64,000 nucleotides of DNA from DOZZ01 sp963792655 (lineage in GTDB: Bacteria; Acidobacteriota; Terriglobia; Bryobacterales; Bryobacteraceae). A program made the position numbers and the translations under genes. The stretch lies in NCBI GenBank assembly GCA_963792655.1, contig CAWBWU010000006.1, positions 310,001 through 374,000 of the forward strand, written 5' to 3'. Shown here in pieces: positions 18,577-26,619 of this stretch (within the stretch, counting starts at the first letter, position 1; every line of letters starts with the position of its first letter). Below the pieces are notes generated by a model that was not told the DNA's origin, did no database searches, and worked only from the letters and a program-made list of their open reading frames with translations.

Positions 18577-19641
18577 ATGAAGAACGCTCTGATTACCGGA
18601 TCGGGAGGCTTGATCGGCTCGCAATGCGCGCGCGTGCTGTGTGCGAGTGGCTGGCAGGTGACGGGCGTCGATAACGATATGCGCGCGTGGTTCTTCGGCG
18701 CAGGTGGAACGACTGCGCCCGTAGTGAAGAGCCTTGTGGATGAGCTTCCGACGTATCGGCATCAGACGCTCGATATTCGGGACCGCGCCGCAGTCTCGAA
18801 TCTGTTTAAGCAGGTGCGGCCAGACTTCGTGATTCACGCGGCCGCGCAACCTTCGCATGACAAGGCTGCGGAGATTCCATACGAAGACTTCGACGTGAAT
18901 GCCGGCGGTACACTCAACATGCTCGCGGCTGCGCGTGAGTTTGCGCCGCAGTCTCCGTTCTGCCACATCAGCACCAACAAAGTGTATGGCGACCGCCCCA
19001 ATCAGTTACCGCTGGTGGAACTGGAGAAGCGCTGGGAGTACGCCGACGGCTTGAACGGCATTGCCGAAGACATGTCCATCGATCAGTGCCTGCATTCGCT
19101 TTTCGGCGCGTCGAAGGCAGCGGCGGACATTCTGGCGCAAGAGTACGGCCGCTACTTCAGCATGCCGATCGGGATCTTTCGCGGCGGGTGTTTGACGGGT
19201 CCGAATCACGCCAGCGTGCAGTTGCACGGGTATTTGAATTACATCGTGCGCTGCGCGGTGTTGGGCGAGCCTTACACGGTCTTTGGCTATAAGGGCAAAC
19301 AGGTGCGCGATCAGATTCATTCGTACGATGTCGCGCAGCTCTTCCTGAATTTCTATGGCAGCCCGCGTTGCGGCGAGGTCTACAACATGGGCGGCGGCCG
19401 TGCAAACAGCTTGTCGATTCTGGAAACCGTCGACCTGCTGGGTGAGCGCGGCTATTCACTCGATCATCGCTACAGCGATCAGGCCCGCACCGGCGATCAC
19501 ATCTGCTACATCAGCGACCTCAGCAAAATACGCGCGCACTTCCCTCAGTGGCAGCTCACGTACGATCTGCCGCGCATCTTTGACGAGATCATTGCGCACT
19601 ATGCCGCGACACTGAACGTTGCAGCAAAAGTTGCACGGTAG
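18577..19641 (+). CDS. NAD-dependent epimerase (SDR, CDP-paratose 2-epimerase-like)
   Basis: 354 residues. GSGGLIGSQ (residues 8-16) binds NAD; DIRDR, HAAAQPSHD and the STNKVYGD block near residue 135 are extended-SDR landmarks. The catalytic motif is F-G-A-S-K (F176, K180), so the usual tyrosine of YxxxK is phenylalanine, a trait I recall from a group of epimerase homologues annotated near CDP-paratose epimerases. FRGGCLTGPNH and GYKGKQVRDQIHS follow in the substrate domain. It starts seven bases after the glycosidase and closes the cluster. Either it is a catalytically unusual epimerase, or a different residue supplies the proton. Confidence 0.82.
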   Translation: MKNALITGSGGLIGSQCARVLCASGWQVTGVDNDMRAWFFGAGGTTAPVVKSLVDELPTYRHQTLDIRDRAAVSNLFKQVRPDFVIHAAAQPSHDKAAEIPYEDFDVNAGGTLNMLAAAREFAPQSPFCHISTNKVYGDRPNQLPLVELEKRWEYADGLNGIAEDMSIDQCLHSLFGASKAAADILAQEYGRYFSMPIGIFRGGCLTGPNHASVQLHGYLNYIVRCAVLGEPYTVFGYKGKQVRDQIHSYDVAQLFLNFYGSPRCGEVYNMGGGRANSLSILETVDLLGERGYSLDHRYSDQARTGDHICYISDLSKIRAHFPQWQLTYDLPRIFDEIIAHYAATLNVAAKVAR

Positions 19642-21318
19642 CGAAGCCGCCGGCGCGCTGAAAGCCGGGCACTCGAAACTTCTGCAGTAGCTCTTCTTCG
19701 GTGATGTGGCTCAGGTCGCGCGCGTTCGTCAGCCGTACTGTGTGCGGCGAGAGTGCCGCAGCAACAGCGGCCCAGAGCTGTGCATCACCGAACGCCATAA
19801 TCTCTGCTCGGTTGTTCAAATACGCGATGGCGGTTGCGACGTCCTGAACGCGTGCGGCATCGTCCGAAACATTGAACGCGAGAAAGTGACGCGCGCTCCG
19901 ATCACGCTCAGCAACAGCGCTTCCGGTTTGAAATGCATCAATGAGCAGCACAGGGCGCTTCGCCGCACGCATCGCGATCACGCTCGGCTCCTGTAATGCC
20001 GCTTGCATCCCGAGAGGATGCACGACCAGCACCGGATCGCCCTCACCCGCGAACCACTGCGCCGGCACGCTTTCGCCTGTGGCGTCACGCGTCAACTGCA
20101 ACTGATCACCATTGCGAGTTACGTTCACGTGTTGCGGCCACTCGACGGGAAGCGCCAATTGCAAACGTTCGCGGGCGACATCGTCCGGCACACCGGATGC
20201 GAGCTTTTTCCATGCGGCGAAAACTCCGTTGTAGCTGACTGCATTCGCCGGCAACGCGCGCCCATGCAGCGCAAGCATATTCTGCAGCATCTCGATCGGC
20301 ACGTTGTGCTCGATGTAGTTGGCCTCGCGGTGCAGCGCATGTTTGTTGAAGAACCGGTAGACAGCCTCCCGATTCGCCTGGTTGAAGTTATGCGGTGCAT
20401 CGAGATGCACGTTCTCGACGCTTGCCTGCGCATCGTACAACGCATAGATCTTTTGGATCGCCGGGAACTCCACTTGCGGCGTGTTGCGCGTCCAATCGCC
20501 TGTGGCCGATACGAGTAGCAGCGGCTTCGGTGCGAACATTGCGGCGATCTCTACGTTGTTCGTGTTGATGCGCAGGCCGGGCGCGTTCTCGCACGTGTCG
20601 CCGCCCTGCATGATGGTCGAAACCATGTTGACCGGCGCAGCGAACGCGACGCGATCATCAACTGCACTCAACAGCAGCGTCTGCGTTGCACCACCGGACG
20701 CACCCGCCATGCCGATTCGCGTGGTATCCACATCAGCGAGCGTGCTGACGAAATCCAATGCCCGCACCGAGTTCCAAAGCTGGAGCGCGAGCGGACCGAA
20801 TGACCACAACTGTTCAGCCGGCGAACCGAAATCATGCGGCGTCTGCAAAGTGTCGTTGTAGCCGACCATGTCCCACGCGAACACGACAAACCCCTGCCGC
20901 GCCATGCTGATGCCGAACGCAGGATTGGAGTCGAGCGGCTCATTTTCCAGGCGGCCGTATTGCCAATGACCGTGCGGGTTCAACACCGCCGGATGCTTCC
21001 CTGCGGCCGCCGGACGGTAAAGATTGCCGCCCACATAGTAGCCGGGCAACGTTTCGAGCAGAACCTTCTCGATTGAGTAGCCGTTGCGTTCCAGGCGGCC
21101 GAAGATTTCGGCGTGCGGAGGCGTCGCGTGAGCGGGCATCGGATAAAGCCCTGCAGCGCTGAGGATTTGCTTTGCGCAAATGTGTTTTGCGAGCCTCCCA
21201 TTCAGCGCGCGTGCGGTAAATGGTGAGTTCAAAATGAGTATTCGTGCCAGGAAGATTGCGTGTTGCGGGAATCGGCAGCGATCAGCGAAGTGCAAAGCAA
21301 TATCAGAGCGAACCGCAT
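19589..21318 (-). CDS. Secreted alpha/beta hydrolase, acetyl-xylan-esterase-like (two one-base insertions)
   Basis: The main open frame from about 21170 down to 19589 encodes PHGHWQYGRL, VFAWDMVGYND, the nucleophile elbow GASGGATQ, a GDWTRNTP acid region and a DAPHNFNQANR histidine region, all hydrolase landmarks. The true N-terminus lies in other frames: ATG at 21318 gives MRFALILLCTSLIAADS, a good signal peptide; an extra base in the A-run at 21231-21234 shifts to FELTIYRTRAEWEAR; an extra base at 21171-21173 shifts to KQILSAAGLYPMP. About 575 residues repaired. It overlaps the end of the epimerase gene on the other strand by about 50 bases. Probably acts in the periplasm on a carbohydrate ester or peptide; substrate unknown. 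Confidence 0.75.
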
Positions 21319-21440
21319 GAGAGTGAAACAATTTTGTCATGGGTGGGCGAAGGCAAATCCCGAACTGTTGGAACCAGCGCTACACCCATTGCTGCCGCTG
21401 CGTGAGGACGTGCTCCGTGCGACAGAGCTGTCTTATCATT

Positions 21441-21480
21441 GTTGAGTTTGAGAGTTCGAGGTTGAGTTTGAGAGTTCGAC
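21441..21480. repeat. Two tandem copies of a 20-bp unit
   Basis: The 19-base string GTTGAGTTTGAGAGTTCGA occurs at 21441-21459 and again at 21461-21479, each followed by one variable base (G then C). It lies in the 185-base spacer between the secreted hydrolase and the decayed DUF262 gene. It could be a footprint of an inserted element boundary or simple slippage; there is no further evidence of function. Confidence 0.85.
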
Positions 21481-21503
21481 GATTCACTCTGAGTTAAGGA
21501 CTC

Positions 21504-22893
21504 ATGAATCGCAATCATGGAGAAACCGTGACATCAGAGACAGAAGCCCAGATTCACGTTGAAATCGAAGGAGATGAGACACTTGCTCCTTCTGGTTGAG
21601 GCGAGGAGCGCAAAATATTCACGTCGAGCTCCGATCCAACGATCAAAGATTTATATGATCGCTACAAAGACGGGCTATTAGTCTTCAGCCGGATTTCCAG
21701 CGTCAGTTTGTTTGGGATCGAGCGCGTTCGAGCAGACTGATTGAATCAGTTCTTCTTGGAGTGCCGCTGCCAATAATCTATCTAATGGAGAACTGGAGGG
21801 CCATGAATCGGTAATTGATGGACAGCAGAGACTGACAACCTTTTTTAATTTTTTAGACGGCAATTCGCGGCTCAGTTCACTATGCGTTCGTGAAACTTTG
21901 AACGGAATGAGTTTTTCGGAACTGCCTCGGGAGGCCCAATCACTTATTAAAAGAAGTTCCCTCCGAGCAATAACGATTAAGAGGGAGTCTGATAAAGATC
22001 TGAAATTTGAAATATTTGAACGCCTGAATAGCGGATCTGTGGCCTTAAACGACCAGGAGCTTAGGAACTGTATATATCGCGGTCCGTACATTACGTTGTT
22101 GAAAGAGCTTTCGGGCGATAGCGACTTCCGTAAGCTGTTAAATTTTTCTGGCCCGGATCGGCGTATGCGCGATGTGGAAATGGTGCTGCGCTTTGCCGCG
22201 TTCTACCACGCTACTTACCTCAACTATAGTGCGCCGATGAAGACCTTCATGAATACTGATATGGCAGAGATATTTAAACATATTCAGAATTCGGAGCGAG
22301 AAGAGGTCAGGCAAGCTTTTAGAAAGTCTTGCTTTCTGGTCAACAGCCTACTTGGTGAACAATGCGTTCAAGCGCTTCTATAGGGGGGAGTGGTGAGAAT
22401 GCAAATGGGAGGTGGGAGCCCAAAAAAATAAACTCATCTCTCTACGACGTGCTAATGTACGGCTTCACTGTCTACGAGAAGCCCCAGATTGTCGCTAAGC
22501 TCGACTGATTCGTGAGGCGCTGATTGATTTGATGTCTAACAATGACGACTTCATCTCTGCAATCGAGCTTTCGACTAGTTCCAAGGAAGCAGTCGTGTCG
22601 CGCTTCGATTTATGGCGTTCCGTGTTGAAGCAGGCGGTTGGAACACCCAGTTCGGAGCCCCGGTGCTTTTCCCGCTCGCTTAAGGAGAGACTCTACGCTT
22701 CAGATCCCACGTGTTCCATTTGTCGTCAACGAATTTCGCAATTGGAGTGACTTCAGCAGTAGACCACATAGAGCAATACTGGCAGGGCGGAAAAACAATA
22801 GACGAGAATGCTAGGTTGACGCACAGGTACTGCAATTGGAGCCGCTCCAAACGCGATGTCGACCCATCAGGACTGCGATCTGCTTCAGCCTAG
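21504..22893 (+). pseudogene. DUF262-HNH protein, decayed (GmrSD/SspE-related restriction-type family)
   Basis: Piecing frames together gives one protein of about 460 residues: start at 21504, ERKIFTSSSDPTIKDLYDR, then LQPDFQRQFVWDRARSSRLI, GVPLPIIYLM and VIDGQQRLTTFFNF (the DUF262 core, with the DGQQR motif that cuts or senses nucleotides). FEIFERLNSGSVALNDQE follows, and the end has T-C-S-I-C, VDHIEQYW and HRYCNWSRSKRD, an HNH nuclease. Lesions: an in-frame TGA at 21597 and frame changes near 21683, 21794, 22360, 22393, 22504 and 22745. The region is visibly AT-richer than its neighbours. DUF262 proteins with nuclease tails are linked to restriction of modified phage DNA. I call it a pseudogene because the lesion density far exceeds the rest of the window. 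Confidence 0.75.
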
Positions 22894-22901
22894 AAGCCGC
22901 A

Positions 22902-22929
22902 GGAGTGCCGCAAAGCTTCGGCTCACTCC
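22902..22929 (+). terminator. Possible hairpin after the DUF262 pseudogene
   Basis: GGAGTG at 22902-22907 pairs with CACTCC at 22924-22929, with an inner CCG/CGG pairing. It is followed by an AT-rich stretch but not by a clean T-run. It could end transcription from the upstream pseudogene before the ilv leader; weak evidence. Confidence 0.3.
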
Positions 22930-22996
22930 ATAAGCATTATTTATCAAACAATAATCTTGCATTTACGAAACTTTGCGCTAAGCTGACTAGTGAACA

Positions 22997-23077
22997 ATGC
23001 AGACGGCATCTACCAGATTGTCAGTCTCGGTCGGACGAGTAGTCGTTCTTGAGGTCGTCATTACGCGGCCTGCTTGA
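22997..23077 (+). CDS. ilv operon leader peptide (Val/Leu/Ile-rich)
   Basis: An ATG at 22997 opens a 26-codon frame ending in TGA at 23075. The peptide contains seven Val, two Leu and one Ile, with the dense run V-V-V-L-E-V-V-I just before the stop. It is followed after 19 bases by a strong intrinsic terminator and then by ilvB. This is the layout of ribosome-mediated attenuation leaders such as IvbL of enteric bacteria: scarcity of charged Val/Leu/Ile tRNAs stalls the ribosome on the regulatory codons and favours the antiterminator. The Shine-Dalgarno sequence is weak (a GTGAA stretch), which is the least convincing part. Not conserved evidence, only sequence reading. Confidence 0.7.
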   Translation: MQTASTRLSVSVGRVVVLEVVITRPA

Positions 23078-23096
23078 GGCTATCGGTCGGCAACCG

Positions 23097-23138
23097 AAGG
23101 CCATCAGCAGGCGAACCTAAGCCGCTGATGGCCTTTTT
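23097..23138 (+). terminator. Attenuator terminator upstream of ilvB
   Basis: A perfect 12-bp stem, AAGGCCATCAGC at 23097-23108 with GCTGATGGCCTT at 23124-23135, 15-base loop, followed by a run of T to 23138. It is only 37 bases before the ilvB start, so it must act on ilv transcription. Competing pairings are visible: GCCTGCT at 23068-23074 (end of the leader frame) is complementary to AGCAGGC at 23106-23112, which invades the left arm; and GGCTATC at 23078-23084 can pair with GATGGCC in the right arm with one G-U. These are candidates for the antiterminator. Confidence 0.8.
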
Positions 23139-23174
23139 CATTTTCTAAGCACCAAATCTGAAGCGAGAGATCAC

Positions 23175-24899
23175 ATGTCCACGTTAATGAACGGCGCCAG
23201 GATGTTACTCGAATGCCTCGTGCGGGAAGGAGTCGACTGCTTTTTCGGCTATCCCGGCGGCGTCACGCTGCCCTTTTACGATGCAATGTTCGACCACCCG
23301 ATCCGGCACGTCCTCGTCCGCCATGAGGAGAATGCCTGTTTCGCGGCCAAAGGTTATGCGCAGGCGACCGGCAAAGTCGGTGTCTGCTGCGCGACTTCGG
23401 GCCCCGGCGCGACCAACCTGGTGACGGGCCTGGTCGACGCCATGATGGATTCGATTCCGCTGGTGGCCCTGACCGGTCAGGTCTCGACCAAGCTGATCGG
23501 CAGCGATGCGTTTCAGGAGGCCGACACCTTCGGCATCACGCGCTCTGCCACCAAACACAATTTCATGGTGAAGACGATCGCGGAGCTGCCGCAGATCATT
23601 CACGAAGCGTTCTACATTGCGGCGACAGGCCGCCCGGGTCCGGTGCTGGTGGACATTCCGAAAGATGTCTTCCAGGCACAGGGACACTACGTTCCGGTGG
23701 ACTCGATCCATCTGCCTGGCTACAAGGTGCCGACCGATGGGCACACCGGTCAGATTCGCCGCGCGGCGCAGTTGCTGTGGGAAGCCGAGCGCCCGATCGT
23801 CTATGCCGGCGGCGGCATCCTCGCCGGTGAAGCGAAAGCAGAACTGAAAGAACTGGTCGAGCTCGTAGGTATCCCGACCGTTTGCACGCTGATGGGTTTG
23901 GGCGCGCTGCCGGCAGATCATCCGAACTACATCAGCATGCCGGGCATGCACGGCAGCTATGCAGCGAACATGGCCATTACCGGTTGCGATCTTCTGATTG
24001 CGCTCGGGGCGCGTTTCGATGACCGCGTGACGGGGCGTCTGGCAGCCTTTGCACCGCATGCGCGCGTGATTCATGTCGACATCGATCCGGCTGAAGTCGG
24101 CAAGAACCGTAACCCTGATATCCCGATCGTCGGCGATGTGAAGCGCGTGCTGCAGAAGATGAACCGCTTCGCCGCGGAAGCGCCGGAAGACCGCAAGAAT
24201 CTGCATGCCAACGCGCGTCAGCAGTGGCGCGAACAGGTGCATGCCTGGCAGAACGAACATCCTTACGACCGCTCGCGGACGGATGATGAGATCAAGCCGC
24301 AGCATCTGATGTCGGAGATCGACCGGCTGTCGAACGGCCAGGCCATCGTGACTTCAGACGTTGGCCAGCATCAGATGTGGGCCGCGCAGTTGATTCGGTT
24401 CAACGAGCCGCGGCTGTGGATCAACTCAGGCGGGCTAGGTTCTATGGGCTATGGGGTTCCGTCCGCCATCGGCGCGCAGTTTGCACGGCCCGACAAGCTG
24501 GTATTTGCGATTGCCGGTGACGGCGGATTCCAGATGTCGATTCCGGAACTCGCGACCATCGCAAGCTACGGGCTGCCGATCAAGATTATCGTGATGAACA
24601 ACGGCTACCTGGGCATGGTGCGCCAGTGGCAGGAGTTGTTCTACAACAACCGGCTGAGCCAGGTAACGCTCGATTGCTTCCCTGACCCGGAGAAACTTGC
24701 AGGCGCGTACGGCTTTCGCGGCCGCACAGTGGAGCGTCCCTCAGAACTGACGCAAGCGCTCGAAGAAGCCATCAACGAGCCCGGCCCTTACCTGCTGAAC
24801 GTAAAGGTGACGCCGTTCGAGAACGTCTACCCGATGGTTCCGGCGGGCGGCGCGATCAATGAAATGGTGTTGGGTCCGCCAGTGGCGGTGGTGAGCTAA
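23175..24899 (+). CDS. ilvB: Acetolactate synthase large (catalytic) subunit
   Basis: 574 residues, normal length. Condenses two pyruvate to acetolactate, or pyruvate with 2-oxobutyrate to acetohydroxybutyrate, in valine/leucine/isoleucine synthesis. The N-terminal TPP domain has the catalytic glutamate E51 in RHEENACFAAKGYA and FGYPGG; the middle FAD/Rossmann domain has DDRVTGRL and VIHVDIDPAEVGKN; the C-terminal domain has the GDGGFQM...MNNGYLGM thiamine-binding motif (about residues 449-480). GAG region LNSGGLGSMGYG is intact. It is the first structural gene behind the attenuator; ilvN starts four bases after the stop. Confidence 0.96.
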   Translation: MSTLMNGARMLLECLVREGVDCFFGYPGGVTLPFYDAMFDHPIRHVLVRHEENACFAAKGYAQATGKVGVCCATSGPGATNLVTGLVDAMMDSIPLVALTGQVSTKLIGSDAFQEADTFGITRSATKHNFMVKTIAELPQIIHEAFYIAATGRPGPVLVDIPKDVFQAQGHYVPVDSIHLPGYKVPTDGHTGQIRRAAQLLWEAERPIVYAGGGILAGEAKAELKELVELVGIPTVCTLMGLGALPADHPNYISMPGMHGSYAANMAITGCDLLIALGARFDDRVTGRLAAFAPHARVIHVDIDPAEVGKNRNPDIPIVGDVKRVLQKMNRFAAEAPEDRKNLHANARQQWREQVHAWQNEHPYDRSRTDDEIKPQHLMSEIDRLSNGQAIVTSDVGQHQMWAAQLIRFNEPRLWINSGGLGSMGYGVPSAIGAQFARPDKLVFAIAGDGGFQMSIPELATIASYGLPIKIIVMNNGYLGMVRQWQELFYNNRLSQVTLDCFPDPEKLAGAYGFRGRTVERPSELTQALEEAINEPGPYLLNVKVTPFENVYPMVPAGGAINEMVLGPPVAVVS

Positions 24900-24902
24900 A
24901 TC

Positions 24903-25478
24903 ATGTTGCAAGTGATCTCGATTCTTCTTGAAAACAAGCCGGGCGCACTGTTGCGCGTGACCGGGCTGCTCTCCGCGCGCGGTTACAACATCGACAGCCT
25001 GACGGTCGGCCGCACGCTCGATCCGGAGCTATCGCGCATGACCATCACGGTCGACGTCGAAGACAAACTGCGCGGCCAGGTGGTCAAGCAGATGAACAAG
25101 CTGATCAACGTACTGCAGGCGACCGACCTGACGGATGTACCGTCTGTAGTTCATGAAATGGTGCTGCTGCGCGTGCGCACCACGATGGACAATCGCACCG
25201 CCGTATTGAAAGAAGCCGACATCTTTCACGGCCGCGTAGTGGATTCCTCCACCGAAGGGTTTGCGATTGAATGTACGGGCGACTCGGAAAAGATGAACGA
25301 GTTCATCGATGTGATGCGCGCGTACGGTGAGATTGAAGTGACGCGCTCGGGCGGCGTTGCGGTATCGCTCGAAGCCAAGAAGCTGCGCTTGCAGCCGCCG
25401 GTTCTGATTCGCTCAGCACAGTCTGACGCGGGCGCCGATGAAACCTTAGAAGAGACGAACGGAGTTTTGCATGGCTAA
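24903..25478 (+). CDS. ilvN: Acetolactate synthase small (regulatory) subunit
   Basis: 191 residues. The N-terminal ACT domain (residues 1-78: ISILLENKPGALLRVTGLLS, then GYNIDSLTVG) binds valine for feedback inhibition and stimulates the catalytic subunit; the second domain (residues 80-165) completes the IlvN/IlvH fold. The last 20 residues are a family-variable acidic tail. Its end overlaps the ilvC start by eight bases, consistent with one transcript from ilvB. Confidence 0.95.
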   Translation: MLQVISILLENKPGALLRVTGLLSARGYNIDSLTVGRTLDPELSRMTITVDVEDKLRGQVVKQMNKLINVLQATDLTDVPSVVHEMVLLRVRTTMDNRTAVLKEADIFHGRVVDSSTEGFAIECTGDSEKMNEFIDVMRAYGEIEVTRSGGVAVSLEAKKLRLQPPVLIRSAQSDAGADETLEETNGVLHG

Positions 25479-26515
25479 ACGGTTCTACGAGAAAGATGGC
25501 GATCTCGCCTTACTGAAAGGCAAAACGGTAGCGATCATCGGCTACGGAAGCCAGGGACACGCGCACGCGTTGAACCTGCGCGATTCGGGTGTCGATGTTG
25601 TGGTCGGACTCTACGGCGGAAGCAAGTCGTGGAAGAAGGCGGAAGCCGCCGGCTTGAAAGTGCTGCCCACCAGTGAAGCCGCGAAGGTTGCTGACTTCAT
25701 CATGATTCTGGTCGCGGATCATATCCAGGGCGACTTGTACAACCACGAAATCGCGCCGCACATGACGCCCGGTAAGACGCTGATGTTTGCGCACGGCTTC
25801 AACATCCACTTCGGCCAGATCACCGCGCCGCAAGGTGTCGATGTGTCGATGGTTGCGCCCAAGGCTCCCGGCCATCGCGTACGCGAGTTGTTCACTGAAG
25901 GCGTTGGCGTCCCCGGGCTGGTTGCCGTGCATCAGAATGCATCGGGCAAGGCGCTCGAGAATGCGCTGGCGTATGCCGGGCGCGCTCGGATGTCTGAAAG
26001 CCGGCGTGATTGAGACGACTTTCAAGGAAGAGACTGAAAGCGATCTGTTTGGCGAGCAGGCCGTGTTGTGCGGCGGCGTGAGCGAGCTGATCCGCGCGGG
26101 CTTCGAGACGTTGACGGAAGCTGGCTACGCTCCGGAGATCGCATACTTCGAATGTCTGCACGAGTTGAAGTTGATCGTCGATCTGATTCAAGAGGGCGGC
26201 TTGGCCTACATGCGCTACTCGATTTCAGATACGGCGGAGTATGGCGATTACACGCGTGGTCCGCGCATCGTCACCGCTGAAACGCGCAAAGAGATGAAGA
26301 AGATTCTTTCTGAAGTCCAGTCGGGTGAGTTCGCCAGACAGTGGATCGATGAGAACAAGAGCGGCCGCCATAAGTTTCTGGCGATGCGTGAAGCAGCGAA
26401 GGAGCAGCCTCTCGAGCGCGTCGGCGGCGGCTTGCGCGAGATGATGACGTTCCTCAAGAAGCGCAAAGAAGAGGGCGTGCCGCAAGAGCAAGACGCGCTC
26501 GCAGCCAAAAAATAA
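25471..26515 (+). CDS. ilvC: Ketol-acid reductoisomerase (one-base insertion)
   Basis: Converts acetolactate or acetohydroxybutyrate to the dihydroxy acid with NADPH and Mg. The first frame holds the Rossmann domain (GYGSQGHAHALNLRDSG, then LYGGSKSWKKAE) and ends early after ALAYAG. The second frame continues with ALGCLKAGVIETTFKEET, DLFGEQAVLCGG (metal ligands) and ISDTAEYGDYTRG, the knotted C-terminal domain. Removing one C at about 25981 joins them exactly at the family's conserved G-A-L-G-C step. Repaired length about 347 residues, class I KARI size. An inactivated ilvC in an otherwise complete operon is unlikely, so I read this as a sequence error. Confidence 0.92.
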
Positions 26516-26518
26516 ACG

Positions 26519-26589
26519 ACGAGCCGCGCACGTAAGTAAGCGGGATGTGCGGGATATGCCAATCCCGCTTACTTACGTGCGCGGCTCGT
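26519..26589. repeat. Long perfect palindrome (REP-like intergenic element)
   Basis: The left arm 26519-26546 and right arm 26562-26589 are perfect 28-base reverse complements around a 15-base loop. The core GCCGCGCACGTAAGTAAGCG recurs with one mismatch at 60326-60352. It fills the 100-bp gap between ilvC and cimA. There is no T-run, so it is not a standard intrinsic terminator, though so strong an RNA hairpin could stabilise the ilvC 3' end or slow transcription. No flanking target duplication is obvious. Confidence 0.9.
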
Positions 26590-26619
26590 GTCTACACGGA
26601 GTAACCAATCGGAGCCAAG

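Noticed and set aside
21319..21503. Insertion sequence or transposase remnants near the DUF262 gene
   Set aside because: No transposase-like open frame and no terminal inverted repeats; only a 20-bp tandem duplication is present.
22893..23174. T-box or valine-sensing riboswitch before ilvB
   Set aside because: The upstream region is short, no specifier-loop or T-box sequence is seen, and a leader peptide with regulatory codons explains the terminator better.
25471..26515. Programmed frameshift in ilvC
   Set aside because: No slippery heptamer or downstream pseudoknot is visible, and the same kind of single-base change occurs in many unrelated genes, so error is simpler.
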